Origin: Mycobacteriaceae bacterium
Lineage (GTDB): Bacteria; Actinomycetota; Actinomycetes; Mycobacteriales; Mycobacteriaceae
DNA: 5,515 nt
Assembly (NCBI GenBank): GCA_019242135.1
Contig: JAFAWC010000169.1
Location: 1-5,515, forward strand
Direction of reading: 5' to 3'
Positions 1 through 5,111 of this stretch are shown in pieces. The notes beneath the pieces were generated by a model, which was not told where the DNA came from, did no database searches, and was given only the letters and a program-made list of their open reading frames with translations. The first letter of the stretch is position 1; every line of letters begins with the position of its first letter. The position numbers and the translations under genes are program-made.

Positions 1-274
1 CGCGATCTACCGCCAGGCATACGGGCAGTCGCCGCGCATCACCCTGTGCAACTGACGGATCGGCAATCAAGCGCCGAGCGGACAAGGTAGCCGCCGGGCC
101 GGCGCCGCGTTGCTGGACCACGGCGATCGGCACGTCGAAGTCGCCCGGCAGCCCCTCCAGCAATGCGTGCAACGCTGCGATGCCGCCGAGTGAAGCCACG
201 ACAACCACACGGCCGAATACCCCGCTCGGCGCGGCAGCGTCGGCGGGAGCGACGGCGCAGGGCATCGCGTTCAT
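1..274 (-). CDS. CheB methylesterase-like protein, N-terminal part (cut by window edge)
   Basis: An open frame of 91 codons starts at ATG 274 and runs off the left edge without a stop. After about 20 Ala/Pro-rich residues it reads GRVVVVASLGGIAALHALL (residues 21-39), then a Leu-Pro turn and a second strand PIAVVQQRGAG (49-59). This matches the Rossmann-like start of the CheB catalytic domain, where the ASxGG serine (here S28) is the nucleophile and VxQH carries the catalytic histidine. Here that histidine is Gln55, so the visible half of the triad is incomplete. There is no receiver domain before it, so it is a stand-alone CheB-type domain. Its ATG overlaps the TGA of the GAF-ANTAR gene (ATGA), which implies translational coupling and a joint signalling role. 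Family assignment is fairly secure. Methylesterase activity is doubtful, and the catalytic Asp lies outside the window. Confidence 0.72.
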   Translation of the reverse strand, partial: MNAMPCAVAPADAAAPSGVFGRVVVVASLGGIAALHALLEGLPGDFDVPIAVVQQRGAGPAATLSARRLIADPSVAQGDARRLPVCLAVDR

Positions 275-1035
275 TCGGGCTGATGCTCCGAGGCGATGAG
301 GTTCGCGGCGACGTCGGCGAGTTTGGTGTTCGACTCCTGGGAGAGCTGGCGGAGCAGTTCAAATGCGGCGACAGCGTCGATAGAAAAGCGTTCCATGAGA
401 ATGCCTTTGGCTTGACCGATGACGTCTCGGCTGCTCAAAGCACTTCGGAATTGTCGTTCGCGGTTCATCAGATTCCACGCCAGCGCGGTGTGGGTGGCAA
501 AGATCAGTCCAAGCTCGACGGACTCCTCATCGAATGCCCCCGGCGCCTGGGCATAAAGGTTCAGCGCCGCAAGGGTTTCGTTCTCGGCCGTGAGCCGAAA
601 TGACAAGATCGAACGCACCGGGGTGCGCTGCAGTGCGGCATCACGATACCGAGGCCAGCGCGCTTCGCTTCCCAGGTCGTCGATGCAGATGGTGTGATGC
701 GTCCAGGCCGCCGAGAGGCAGGGTCCTTCGCGCGTCTCGCGTTGGACGTCATCGAGTTCGGTTGCATAGCGGTGGGTCGCCGCGAGAGTTCTGATCTGGC
801 CGACATTGTCAAGGATGGTGATGCCGGCGTACTCGGCGCCGGGGATGGATCTCACGTTGGTCGCATTGATGTCATGTAGCGCCGACGTGAAGTTGGGGGC
901 GCCGCGGCGGTGCAAGTCTTGGATCTGGTTGAGCATGGCGTACATCTGCTGGTGCTCGGTTGATCGCGGCGCGTCTAGGCCCCCCAACGGCTCTAGTCCA
1001 GTGGGGTCGCCTTGGGTGAAATCGTCGAATGTCAC
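271..1035 (-). CDS. GAF and ANTAR domain-containing transcription antitermination regulator
   Basis: The predicted protein has 254 residues. A GAF-type sensor domain spans about residues 45-190, with typical features such as the AGITIL strand (70-75), REGPCLSA (102-109) and SILSFRL (142-148). A short linker (NRERQFRSAL) leads to a C-terminal ANTAR domain at about 200-248, marked by SRDVIGQAKGILMERF and the following helix AFELLRQLSQESN. ANTAR domains are three-helix RNA-binding modules that act on paired hairpins to prevent termination; the GAF domain probably senses a small ligand or a redox or stress cue. I chose GTG 1035 because GGGGAAGG lies just upstream. The frame stays open to 1305, but those extra residues look like non-coding translation. 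ATG 945 is a shorter alternative. It is the first gene of a pair with the CheB-like gene, which it overlaps by four bases. Confidence 0.9.
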   Translation of the reverse strand: MTFDDFTQGDPTGLEPLGGLDAPRSTEHQQMYAMLNQIQDLHRRGAPNFTSALHDINATNVRSIPGAEYAGITILDNVGQIRTLAATHRYATELDDVQRETREGPCLSAAWTHHTICIDDLGSEARWPRYRDAALQRTPVRSILSFRLTAENETLAALNLYAQAPGAFDEESVELGLIFATHTALAWNLMNRERQFRSALSSRDVIGQAKGILMERFSIDAVAAFELLRQLSQESNTKLADVAANLIASEHQPE

Positions 1036-1290
1036 CGCGCCTTCCCCGGTTTCGGTCCGGCCTACCACACCGGCAGGTGGAATCGGGCCACCGCGCCCCG
1101 ACGGGCCGTCGTGTGTTGGCAGCGGGCTGGGTCGGTTTCCAGTGCAGTTTTGCCACCATCGTCGCGTGGTGGCGCGGTCACGGCAGCACGCCACGCGCAC
1201 AACTTGCCGCGGGTGCTGGACAGAAAACGAAGCGTCCCCCCGCCGACCGCCGGAGGTGATCGCTAGAAAGAACAATCCCAACTCGATTTT

Positions 1291-1315
1291 CTGCACGACA
1301 TGCAATGTCGTGCAG
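1291..1315. promoter_or_regulatory. Perfect 11-bp inverted repeat, probable operator
   Basis: The arms CTGCACGACAT (1291-1301) and ATGTCGTGCAG (1305-1315) are exact reverse complements, separated by GCA. A 25-bp dyad in a divergent intergenic region is what a dimeric repressor such as a TetR- or GntR-family protein would bind. Neither side is followed by a T-run, so an intrinsic terminator is unlikely. It lies about 85 bp upstream of the plus-strand gene and about 255 bp upstream of the GAF-ANTAR start. It ends 7 bp before a candidate -10, so it overlaps the expected -35/spacer region. The binding protein is unknown, and no regulator gene of those families is visible in the window. Confidence 0.6.
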
Positions 1316-1322
1316 CTACTGC

Positions 1323-1328
1323 TAGTTT
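1323..1328 (+). promoter_or_regulatory. Candidate -10 element for the exported-hydrolase gene
   Basis: TAGTTT fits the mycobacterial TANNNT -10 consensus and lies in the A+T-richest part of the gap. Transcription would start near 1335 and give a leader of about 65 nt with the GAAAGG ribosome-binding site. There is no convincing -35 hexamer; the inverted repeat occupies that space. This is a weak, position-based call. Confidence 0.25.
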
Positions 1329-1399
1329 GCTATCTCCTAGGTGAAAGTCGTGTCGGAAAGGGTTGCTTGGCGCGGCGGGCATCGTGAAAGGCGGACGTG

Positions 1400-2110
1400 A
1401 TGGTGCGATTCGAGGCGGTCGCGCCGCGCACGCCCAGATCGACATCGGTTGCGGCGCGCGGGTTACTGCTTGACGCACTGGCCTTTTGCGCCATGACCAT
1501 GGCAGCGCTGAGCTCTGCCGGCGTCGCCGGCGCGACCTGCGCGGCCGTCAGCGGCACCGGCGCCGGCTGCTCCAACACTCCTACCGGCTTCGCGGAGGGG
1601 CTCGACACGAACTCGTCGGCGTCGGCCCAGGGACTCGTCGACGACGCCATATCGATCGGCAACACGAGTACTGCCACCGTGGGTGCTTCACCCGGCTTCT
1701 CACCTGGCGACTTCGGCACCGCCAGCGCGGTGGGTAATCCGGTGACGGTCGCTGAGAGAATGGTGGGCACCGACGCGTTCGGTCCCTATGGCTGCGAAGA
1801 CTTCGTTGACGCCGTTTATGGCCGCACCACCGCCACGGGGATTGGTCACGACGCGGCACTGGCCTTTTACCAGTCGCTGGCCGACCGTGGGCTGGCGCAT
1901 CACGAAATGCCCATCCCACGCGGGGCGCTGGTGTTCTCCACAGGTCCCGATGGCGACCACGTCGACATCTCCCGCGGCGACGGTACTTATGTCTCCGCTG
2001 GCGTGCAAGGACTCTGGCCCGGTTACGGAGACGGCCACAACGTGCAGATTCTGTCCACCCCGAACCTCGGATCGTGGACGTTGGACGGATGGGTCTACCC
2101 TCCCTGGTAG
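1400..2110 (+). CDS. Exported protein with C-terminal CHAP/NlpC-P60-like cysteine hydrolase domain
   Basis: The predicted protein has 236 residues. The N-terminus has Arg residues (10, 13, 20) followed by a hydrophobic run from about 21 to 43 and an AGA motif (43-45), which looks like a signal peptide cleaved near residue 45. Residues about 46-115 form a Ser/Thr/Gly/Ala-rich linker with two cysteines (47, 57). The C-terminal domain starts near 116. It has FGPYGCEDFV, with the likely nucleophile Cys132; PRGALVFS (173-180); DGDHVDISRGDGTYVS, with likely catalytic His187; and a terminal GWVYPPW. The Cys...GALVF...HV...GDG order is that of CHAP/NlpC-P60 peptidases, which cut peptidoglycan peptides, so a cell-wall role outside the membrane is inferred. 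GAAAGG at 1386-1391 fits ATG 1400 (8-nt spacing); GTG 1397 directly before it is the alternative start. Substrate is unknown. Confidence 0.8.
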   Translation: MVRFEAVAPRTPRSTSVAARGLLLDALAFCAMTMAALSSAGVAGATCAAVSGTGAGCSNTPTGFAEGLDTNSSASAQGLVDDAISIGNTSTATVGASPGFSPGDFGTASAVGNPVTVAERMVGTDAFGPYGCEDFVDAVYGRTTATGIGHDAALAFYQSLADRGLAHHEMPIPRGALVFSTGPDGDHVDISRGDGTYVSAGVQGLWPGYGDGHNVQILSTPNLGSWTLDGWVYPPW

Positions 2111-2138
2111 TACGGAGAGTCCCCTTTCTGCCGAGCGG

Positions 2139-2606
2139 TCATCGCCCTACCGGCGTGTGTGGTTGGGCCAGCGGAACGGCCGCCTTCGTGGCGCCTTCGA
2201 CGTGGCGCGGCTGACGGCGAGCATCGCGCCTGATCCGGCGGCTGAGCACCCGGTCCTCGCGCTTTGTCAGCGCGCGACTTCGTTGCACCAAAATCTCCAG
2301 CTGCTGCCAGCTGAGCCCGTCGAGGTCGCCGTCGCAGTCATGGGTCGCAACCACGACTCCGCCGCGCAGTAGCGGCACCGTCTTCGCAGTGAAATTGGTA
2401 GTGGCCAAGAGAATTTCAGTGGCGACGCGATTGGTTCTCCGTACGCACCGCCGCATGGACGGCGAGAACCAAAAGTCGAATTGACGGTCGGTGCTGGTCA
2501 GACTCTCCAGACCACAGTCGTTGACCAGCTCGGAAATGTCTGCCTTGGTGTAGGCACGGGTTTCATAGACGACACCGTTGGGGCAGAAGTACAAAATAGT
2601 GTTCAT
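2139..2606 (-). CDS. Conserved-looking hypothetical protein with basic C-terminus
   Basis: The predicted protein has 155 residues and I do not recognise it. From ATG 2606 it begins MNTILYFCPNGVVYETRAYT, a start that looks like a real beta-strand/turn, followed by KADISELVNDCGLESL and the aromatic FDFWFSP (about 43-49). The middle (RVATEILLATTNFTAKTVPLL, up to VVVATHDCDGDLDGLSWQQL) alternates strand and helix. The last 50 residues are strongly basic, with RRIRRDARRQPRH. There is no signal peptide or membrane segment, so it is probably cytoplasmic. The frame stays open to 2675, but the extra 23 residues look non-coding. The ribosome-binding site is weak (GGAT about 8 nt upstream). It converges on the exported-hydrolase gene with a 28-bp gap. 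The basic tail could contact nucleic acid, but that is only a guess. Confidence 0.68.
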   Translation of the reverse strand: MNTILYFCPNGVVYETRAYTKADISELVNDCGLESLTSTDRQFDFWFSPSMRRCVRRTNRVATEILLATTNFTAKTVPLLRGGVVVATHDCDGDLDGLSWQQLEILVQRSRALTKREDRVLSRRIRRDARRQPRHVEGATKAAVPLAQPHTPVGR

Positions 2607-2728
2607 ACAAGTGATCCATTCGACTCTTTCTTCTGTTGGTCGACGGCAAATGCCGCCGTGACAGGTGTTACCCATGTGACAGATGAGACAAACATGGATA
2701 ACAAAATAGATACGGCAGGTTTACGCCG
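2607..2728. other. A+T-richer intergenic stretch with a repeated GTGACAG
   Basis: This gap lies between the start of the 155-residue hypothetical gene and the decayed dioxygenase stub. It is clearly less G+C-rich than its surroundings (for example 2683-2712), with no coding character in any frame. GTGACAG occurs twice as a direct repeat, at 2658-2664 and 2676-2682, 18 bp apart and so on nearly the same helix face. It may hold the promoter of the minus-strand gene, but I find no convincing -10/-35 pair. The composition change may also mark the junction where the dioxygenase gene was truncated. Confidence 0.4.
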
Positions 2729-2950
2729 AATCACATCGTCGGCATGGATCTCGACAACTGACGCGCGTTACTGGCGGTACTGCTCAAAAACGCGACTGCT
2801 CCGGACAGGGTCTACAGCCACACATGGTCGGTCGGGGACATGGTTATCTGGGATAACCGCGGTGTGCTGCACCGATCCGCCTCCTACGACCCGTACTCAC
2901 CGCGCGAGATGCTGCGCACGACAGTGTTGGGCGATGAGCCCATTCAATAG
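2729..2950 (+). pseudogene. C-terminal remnant of a TauD/TfdA-family 2-oxoglutarate-dependent dioxygenase
   Basis: Plus frame starting at 2729 reads NHIVGMDLDN, then a TGA (2759-2761), then RALLAVLLKNATAPDRVYSH, the continuing SVGDMVIWDNRGVLHRSAS, and ends with LGDEPIQ and TAG 2948-2950. This is the C-terminal quarter of a TauD/TfdA enzyme: the GM-hinge, the helix, the WDNR strand, the distal iron-ligand histidine (codon 2870-2872) and, 11 residues later, the 2-oxoglutarate-binding arginine (codon 2903-2905). The first HxD iron ligands and about 200 N-terminal residues are absent. Upstream of about 2729 the frame loses resemblance abruptly. The stub has no usable start except an internal ATG at 2840. 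With the in-frame stop inside a conserved region, it is best read as a decayed gene. Intact family members oxidise sulfonates, lipids or other small molecules using O2 and 2-oxoglutarate. Confidence 0.82.
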
Positions 2951-2998
2951 GGCTCGGCACACCGGGAGAACGAACGCCCGGGAAGCCCCGGGAAAGCT

Positions 2999-3295
2999 TC
3001 AGCGTACGAAGCCCCATTCGGCTTCGTTGTCTTCGGTTTTCAGTTTCGGTTCGCCGATCGTGTCCGCTTCCGGCACGATCTGTCCGTCAGCGCGGCGGTG
3101 CTCGCTGAGCGTGAGGATGGCGTGCACAGGACAATCCATTAGGGCGCGCATTACCGCATCGTGATCCTGCGGGGGGATCTCGCCATTGCCGACGAGCGAT
3201 GCGTAGCCCCAGTCGTCCAGCGAAAAGTATTCGGGTGCACGCTTGGCACACAGGCCGAACCCGTCGCAAATCGTTCTGTCGAGTTTGATCCTCAC
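2999..3295 (-). CDS. Ferredoxin (3Fe-4S type) with C-terminal extension
   Basis: The predicted protein has 98 residues. Residues 1-63 are a typical small actinobacterial ferredoxin: MRIKLDRTICDGFGLCAKRA, an acidic DDWGYA turn, and MDCPVHAI near residue 55. Cluster ligands are Cys10, Cys16 and Cys55. The place of the usual second cysteine is Phe13, the pattern expected of 3Fe-4S ferredoxins that serve cytochromes P450 and other oxygenases. Residues about 64-98 (SEHRRADGQIVPEAD through EAEWGFVR) form a polar, acidic extension beyond the usual length of about 65. The GTG start 3295 overlaps the TGA of the upstream NuoF-like gene (GTGA); GGAGG lies about 13 nt upstream, so translation is probably coupled. 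The role inferred from context is to accept electrons from the adjacent flavoprotein and deliver them to an oxygenase encoded elsewhere. Confidence 0.9.
   Translation of the reverse strand: MRIKLDRTICDGFGLCAKRAPEYFSLDDWGYASLVGNGEIPPQDHDAVMRALMDCPVHAILTLSEHRRADGQIVPEADTIGEPKLKTEDNEAEWGFVR
3006..3027. other. Perfect 8-bp stem, 6-nt loop hairpin at the end of the ferredoxin gene
   Basis: ACGAAGCC (3006-3013) and GGCTTCGT (3020-3027) are exact reverse complements around a six-base loop. The hairpin lies within the last codons of the ferredoxin gene, four bases before its stop triplet (3001-2999). It could slow ribosomes, protect the 3' end of the operon mRNA, or help end transcription entering from the dioxygenase stub on the other strand. 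There is no clean U-tract on either strand, so I do not call it a canonical terminator. A chance dyad in coding sequence is possible. Confidence 0.4.
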
Positions 3296-4593
3296 GCGTC
3301 TGACACCGCCTCCACCTCATAGGGCCGCATCGTTCGGTAGGCGCTCGCACCACATGTCTCGCAAGCGTTGTCGAGATGGCGAGTCACCGCCTGCGGAAAC
3401 TGCACAAGTAGGCTGGCGGCGACGTTGCATGCCGCGTCAAGTGTGGCGCAGGCTCCGCGGCCGCGCAGCACAACCGACCAACGCTCCAGGCGTGCCATGT
3501 CCTCCTGTGTCGCTGCGCCGTCTCGCAGCGCAGACGCGACCGCCGACATCGCGGCGGTGCCGTTGAAACACGACCCGCACTGGGCGGCGTTCTCCCGGTC
3601 GAAGTAGGCCATCACCGACGCCGCGACGGCAATCGGGCAGTCGTCGGTGATCACCGATATGGCGCCGCTCCCCAACGCGCTGCCCAGTCGCCGCAGCGTT
3701 TCGTGGTCGAGCGTCGCGTCCAAAATCGACCGGTTAAGCATGCCTGCGAAATAACCGCCCATCGACGCTCCGCGAACCTCGTCAGGTGAAACGCCATGAA
3801 ATTCCAGCAGTTCGCTAAACGGCAAGCCGTGCGGCACTTCGTAGAGTGCGGGTGGCCGGCCGGCACCGGTGATCGTGATCAGGAACGTGCCGGGCGACGC
3901 TGGCGTCCCCTCGGCACGAAACGCGTCCGCGCCGTTGCGGTGCAGAAATGGCAACATCGCCAGTGTTTCCACGTTGCTGACCAGTGTTGGAAGACCCGCG
4001 ACGCCTTCTTGGTAGGGGCGGGGCGGCTTGTCGGTGGGTTTGGCGGGACCACCGTTGATCGCCCGCACGGCGGCGGTTTCCTCCCCGGCGACGTATCCGG
4101 GCTCGACCGTCACGAGCTTTATCGTCAGCCCGCCGATGCTGTCGGCCTCGAGGTCTGCTAGCGCGGACTCAACGGCCCGGGCGGCACGGACGTCGGAGAC
4201 ATACGCGTACGCACGTGTTGCGCCGACGATCTGCGACGCGAGCCGCAGCCCGTCGAGAACGAGATGCGGTCGGTTCCGCAACAGCCACCTGTCCTTGACC
4301 GAAGCGGGTTCTCCCTCTTCGCCGTTCGCCACGACCACCGTGTCGTGGCTGCGCCGGCCGGCGTCGCGGACGGCACGCAACTTGACGGCGAGCGGGAACG
4401 CGGCGCCGCCACGCCCGAGCAGCCCGGAAAGCTCCACCTCCTCGAGCAACCCGTCCGCACCGATCAGCGGGCGATAACCGTCCCGTTCCCGATACTGCGC
4501 GAAACCCTCCGCTCCGGACTGTACGGACAAAAGGCGGGGAGGACATCCCGGCCAGGCGGCGACCCTCAGATCGGTTGGTGCGGTTGTCGTCAC
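3292..4593 (-). CDS. Stand-alone NuoF-like NADH-binding flavoprotein (SLBB and Fe-S domains), probable ferredoxin reductase
   Basis: The predicted protein has 433 residues, close to complex I NuoF. In order: FMN-binding loop GRGGAAFP (60-67); ANGEEGEPASVKDR (89-102), the NADH/FMN pocket; EPGYVAGEETA (164-174) and LPTLVSNVETLA (201-212); an SLBB domain at about 231-285 (TFLITITGAG to GGYFAG); and a C-terminal Fe-S region with QCGSCFNG (338-345) and GRGACATLD (378-386). NuoF normally has CGxCxPC plus a later Cys. Here the third Cys position is Gly345, leaving Cys339, Cys342 and Cys382, with Cys389 and an ACETCG tail (410-415) as other candidates. No nuoE or nuoG lies nearby. The next gene is a ferredoxin overlapping by four bases, so I infer an NADH:ferredoxin oxidoreductase in the cytoplasm. 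GTG 4593 is supported by AGGA seven bases upstream. Confidence 0.88.
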   Translation of the reverse strand: MTTTAPTDLRVAAWPGCPPRLLSVQSGAEGFAQYRERDGYRPLIGADGLLEEVELSGLLGRGGAAFPLAVKLRAVRDAGRRSHDTVVVANGEEGEPASVKDRWLLRNRPHLVLDGLRLASQIVGATRAYAYVSDVRAARAVESALADLEADSIGGLTIKLVTVEPGYVAGEETAAVRAINGGPAKPTDKPPRPYQEGVAGLPTLVSNVETLAMLPFLHRNGADAFRAEGTPASPGTFLITITGAGRPPALYEVPHGLPFSELLEFHGVSPDEVRGASMGGYFAGMLNRSILDATLDHETLRRLGSALGSGAISVITDDCPIAVAASVMAYFDRENAAQCGSCFNGTAAMSAVASALRDGAATQEDMARLERWSVVLRGRGACATLDAACNVAASLLVQFPQAVTRHLDNACETCGASAYRTMRPYEVEAVSDA

Positions 4594-4626
4594 GACCGCG
4601 TCCTAAGCCAGGCTAGGCTCTCGCAC
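4594..4626. promoter_or_regulatory. Compact divergent promoter region with overlapping -10 elements
   Basis: Only 33 bp separate two divergent starts. On the plus strand, TAGGCT (4614-4619) fits the mycobacterial TANNNT -10 and ends 7 nt before ATG 4627, so transcription would begin at the A of the start codon: a leaderless mRNA, which agrees with the lack of a Shine-Dalgarno sequence. On the minus strand, TAGCCT (complement of 4610-4615) also fits TANNNT and would give a leader of about 10 nt to GTG 4593, short enough to cut into AGGA (complement of 4601-4604). The two hexamers share the TA at 4614-4615, so polymerase could serve only one side at a time. The plus-strand call is the stronger of the two. 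Confidence 0.45.
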
Positions 4627-5100
4627 ATGAGGACCGCGGTCGTGCGGGTCGACGTGGACCGTGCCGGCGACCTGACACCGGCGCAGCTACGTGCTGGCAT
4701 GACGACTCTCCGTGGACTCGTGGGCAGCATCGGCGCGACGGTTGTCGAGACCGACATCGCGGCGATGCCGGTCGGCCGGCGCGAAGTCGAGCTGCTGATG
4801 ACCGGCGCCGATCCCGACGGACTGAAACGAACCGCAACTGAGCTGTGCGCCAAGGCCTTCGAGACGGCGCCGGTGTGCGGAGTGCTGACCTACGTCAGCC
4901 GGGGAACCGACGATGATGCGCACGGGGTCTTGGCCGGCTTCGGGCTGACCGGCGAAATCAGTCGCACACCGACTGACGACGGGTGGGACGTGGTCCGCGT
5001 GACGCTGCGCAAGACCGACCTCGAAAGGATCCCTGAGAGCCGTATTCACACCGCGCTCGAGGCCTCTCTCAACTGCGAGGTGCACATCCGCACGATCTGA
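4627..5100 (+). CDS. Conserved-looking hypothetical protein, probable leaderless gene
   Basis: The predicted protein has 157 residues and I do not recognise its family. It starts MRTAVVRVDVDRAGDLTPAQ. An alternation of strands and helices follows: MTTLRGLVGSIGATVVETDI, then REVELLMTGADPDGLKRTA, then APVCGVLTYVSRGTDDDAHG (about 78-97), then VLAGFGLTGEI and a final NCEVHIRTI. There is no signal peptide, membrane segment or clear catalytic motif; an alpha/beta cytoplasmic fold is likely. The frame is open back to 4264, but that stretch lies opposite the NuoF-like gene and is a shadow. ATG 4627 has no ribosome-binding site but sits 7 nt after a TAGGCT -10, consistent with leaderless translation. 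It diverges from the electron-transfer operon and converges on the hydrolase gene with an 11-bp gap. Confidence 0.78.
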   Translation: MRTAVVRVDVDRAGDLTPAQLRAGMTTLRGLVGSIGATVVETDIAAMPVGRREVELLMTGADPDGLKRTATELCAKAFETAPVCGVLTYVSRGTDDDAHGVLAGFGLTGEISRTPTDDGWDVVRVTLRKTDLERIPESRIHTALEASLNCEVHIRTI

Positions 5101-5111
5101 GCGAAAAGACA

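Larger units (their letters stand above)
1036..1399. other. Divergent intergenic region between the GAF-ANTAR gene and the exported-hydrolase gene
   Basis: About 360 bases lie between two divergently oriented starts. Frames crossing it give Arg/Pro/Trp-rich translations without domain character, so I call no gene here. The part next to the GAF-ANTAR gene (about 1036-1260) is G+C-rich and featureless to my reading. The part from 1265 to 1345 is A+T-richer and holds a perfect inverted repeat and a candidate -10 element, both listed separately. A ribosome-binding stretch GAAAGG sits at 1386-1391. Regulatory elements for both flanking transcripts probably lie here. Confidence 0.6.

Noticed and set aside
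1036..1305. N-terminal extension of the GAF-ANTAR frame to a start at 1305
   Set aside because: The added 90 residues are Arg/Pro/Gly-rich without domain character, cross the palindrome, and GTG 1035 has a GGGGAAGG ribosome-binding site.
2977..2992. CCCGGG/CCCCGGG pair as a terminator for the ferredoxin operon
   Set aside because: These are short self-complementary G+C words without a U-tract; expected by chance in DNA of this composition.
3006..3027. Hairpin as an ANTAR-type target
   Set aside because: It has a hexaloop, but the loop lacks the A at position 1 and G at position 4 on either strand, and there is no second hairpin next to it.
2481..3164. A 227-codon plus-strand frame over the dioxygenase stub
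   Set aside because: It is out of frame with the recognisable TauD motifs and overlaps two minus-strand genes; its translation has no domain character.
3243..4477. Several open frames on the plus strand opposite the NuoF-like gene
   Set aside because: They are shadows of the G+C-rich coding strand: Arg/Ser/Ala-rich translations without motifs.
4264..4626. Longer start for the 4627-5100 gene
   Set aside because: It would lie opposite the start region of the NuoF-like gene; its translation is low-complexity, and ATG 4627 has a fitting -10 element.
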